DNA of 64,000 nucleotides, from positions 124,001-188,000 of the forward strand of contig PGZH01000004.1 of the NCBI GenBank assembly GCA_002840155.1. The letters run 5' to 3'. This DNA is from Gammaproteobacteria bacterium HGW-Gammaproteobacteria-13. GTDB taxonomy: Bacteria > Pseudomonadota > Gammaproteobacteria > Pseudomonadales > Pseudomonadaceae. A model generated the notes under the pieces. It had not been told where the DNA came from and did not search any database. It worked only from the letters and a program-made list of their open reading frames with translations. The position numbers and the translations under genes are program-made. The first letter of the stretch is position 1. Every line of letters begins with the position of its first letter. Shown here piece by piece: positions 63,339-64,000 of this stretch.

Positions 63339-63347
63339 TTTTTCTCC

Positions 63348-63411
63348 GTAGGAGCGGGCCATGCCCGCGACAATCGTTTCGCGGACATGGCTAGGCGCCC
63401 CCGCCGCTCCG
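63348..63411. repeat. Degraded REP-like repeat
   Basis: GTAGGAGCGGGCCATGCCCG at the left matches the REP family seen at 19137-19189. The right arm is interrupted (CGGACATGGCTAGGCGCCCC), so the palindrome has decayed. Confidence 0.6.
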
Positions 63412-63712
63412 AAAGGTCAACGGCGTACCGGCAGATAACCGCAATAGCTTAAAACCCATCGCGCTATATCCAATAAGTATGTTGCCCTGTGGTTAGCGGG
63501 AGTTTCTTGGACTAACGTGCACGAATCGCCGGGCCAGCTTGAACCTTGAGCAGCGGCGACACGTTTGGGTGCGCGCAGTTACTGCTGCTTCGGCGCGGTG
63601 TATGAGCAGTCTCCAGTGGGTGATGGGCTGATTTCGGGTGACAGCTGGAGGGGGTTCGTACAACGGCTCGGGTATGTGGACCCATCGATAACAACAAGAT
63701 GAGGGACTCACC

Positions 63713-64000
63713 ATGTCTGTAGCGATAACACTTCGGCGCTGTGCCGCGCCGCTGATAGTTTCGGCCCTGGTCATGCCAGTGCAGGCCGAGGAGGGCGATT
63801 ACAACTTCTGGCAAACCCTGAGCAACCTGGTAGTGGCACCGGCGGCAGATAACAAGGTCACCCCGGCGCAACGCCTTGGGCCGTACCCGCTGCTGGCCAA
63901 CCCGAGCGGCTTCAACAGTGGCTTCAAACCAGCCAATTACTACGCCTGGCAAACCGTGCAGATGGCCCCGCAAACCGGCGCCGTGTGCGGCAATGGCTCG
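63713..64000 (+). CDS. Secreted protein, N-terminal part; possibly pectinacetylesterase-family hydrolase
   Basis: Ninety-six codons are present and the frame runs off the window. GAGGG stands 7 bp before the ATG. A signal peptide ends near MPVQA-EEGD. The mature part has FWQTLSNLVVAP, AQRLGPYPLLANPSGFNSGFKPANYYAWQTV and ends VCGNGS. The VCGNGS segment resembles the start of pectinacetylesterase-type hydrolases of environmental bacteria, but the catalytic part lies outside the window, so the family call is tentative. Confidence 0.5.
   Translation, partial: MSVAITLRRCAAPLIVSALVMPVQAEEGDYNFWQTLSNLVVAPAADNKVTPAQRLGPYPLLANPSGFNSGFKPANYYAWQTVQMAPQTGAVCGNGS

Noticed and set aside
63512-63973. Minus-strand frames at the right end of the window
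   Set aside because: They oppose a plus-strand gene with a good ribosome-binding site and signal peptide and have no recognisable content.

Overview
The window looks like a chromosomal segment of a Pseudomonas-type gammaproteobacterium. The evidence is the gene content and order. The stretch from pyruvate kinase through the ureide/purine genes, alkB, a GntR gene, smc, zipA and ligA follows the order I recall for P. aeruginosa PA1498-PA1529. The stretch from the PepSY genes to the last chemoreceptor resembles PA2659-PA2652 (locus names are from memory). REP-like intergenic repeats and a moderately high GC content fit the same assignment. I see no tRNA, rRNA or CRISPR.

Positions 1-9.4 kb hold the lower glyoxylate branch on the minus strand: gcl, hyi, glxR, ttuD and the start of pyruvate kinase. 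A GlcG-like protein, a RutR-like TetR regulator, a second-type moaA and an orphan binding protein follow. Positions 9.5-29.1 kb hold a complete aerobic purine route. A Tsx-like porin and three NCS2-type permeases (two of one type, one AzgA type) handle uptake. guaD and xdhABC convert guanine and xanthine to urate. puuD, hiuH and uraD convert urate to allantoin. puuE, alc and allA give glyoxylate and urea, and the gcl branch turns glyoxylate into glycerate and then pyruvate. A GntR/FCD regulator lies inside the cluster. Two operator-like palindromes recur upstream of these genes: TTGTATACAA (proposed for the GntR protein) and TGAC-N6-GTCA (proposed for the TetR protein).

Positions 29.4-38.4 kb hold alkB, a second GntR gene, and the core genes smc, zipA and ligA. 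Positions 38.4-45.7 kb hold a mixture: a TRL-type lipoprotein, queD, a catalase-like protein with a dihaem cytochrome, DUF3429, a nadR-like kinase with pnuC, an orphan sugar-type binding protein and DUF2970.

Positions 45.8-50.4 kb form a small accessory islet. It carries two membrane proteins, two DUF2589 proteins, a Mor-type activator, a pesticin-type muramidase, a secreted protein and a small soluble protein. A 17-bp motif (best copy CAGCAGGAAATACTTCC) sits upstream of every proposed transcription unit in it. I regard this as the best candidate for an undescribed system.

Positions 50.4-64 kb hold DUF1272, a GlxA-type regulator, an alpha/beta hydrolase and a patatin-like protein. They are followed by a PepSY-PepSY-response regulator-sensor kinase operon, an FMN reductase, and two chemoreceptors flanking an NhaC-type antiporter. 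A truncated secreted protein ends the window. Start codons were chosen by ribosome-binding site and family length, and several are GTG or TTG.
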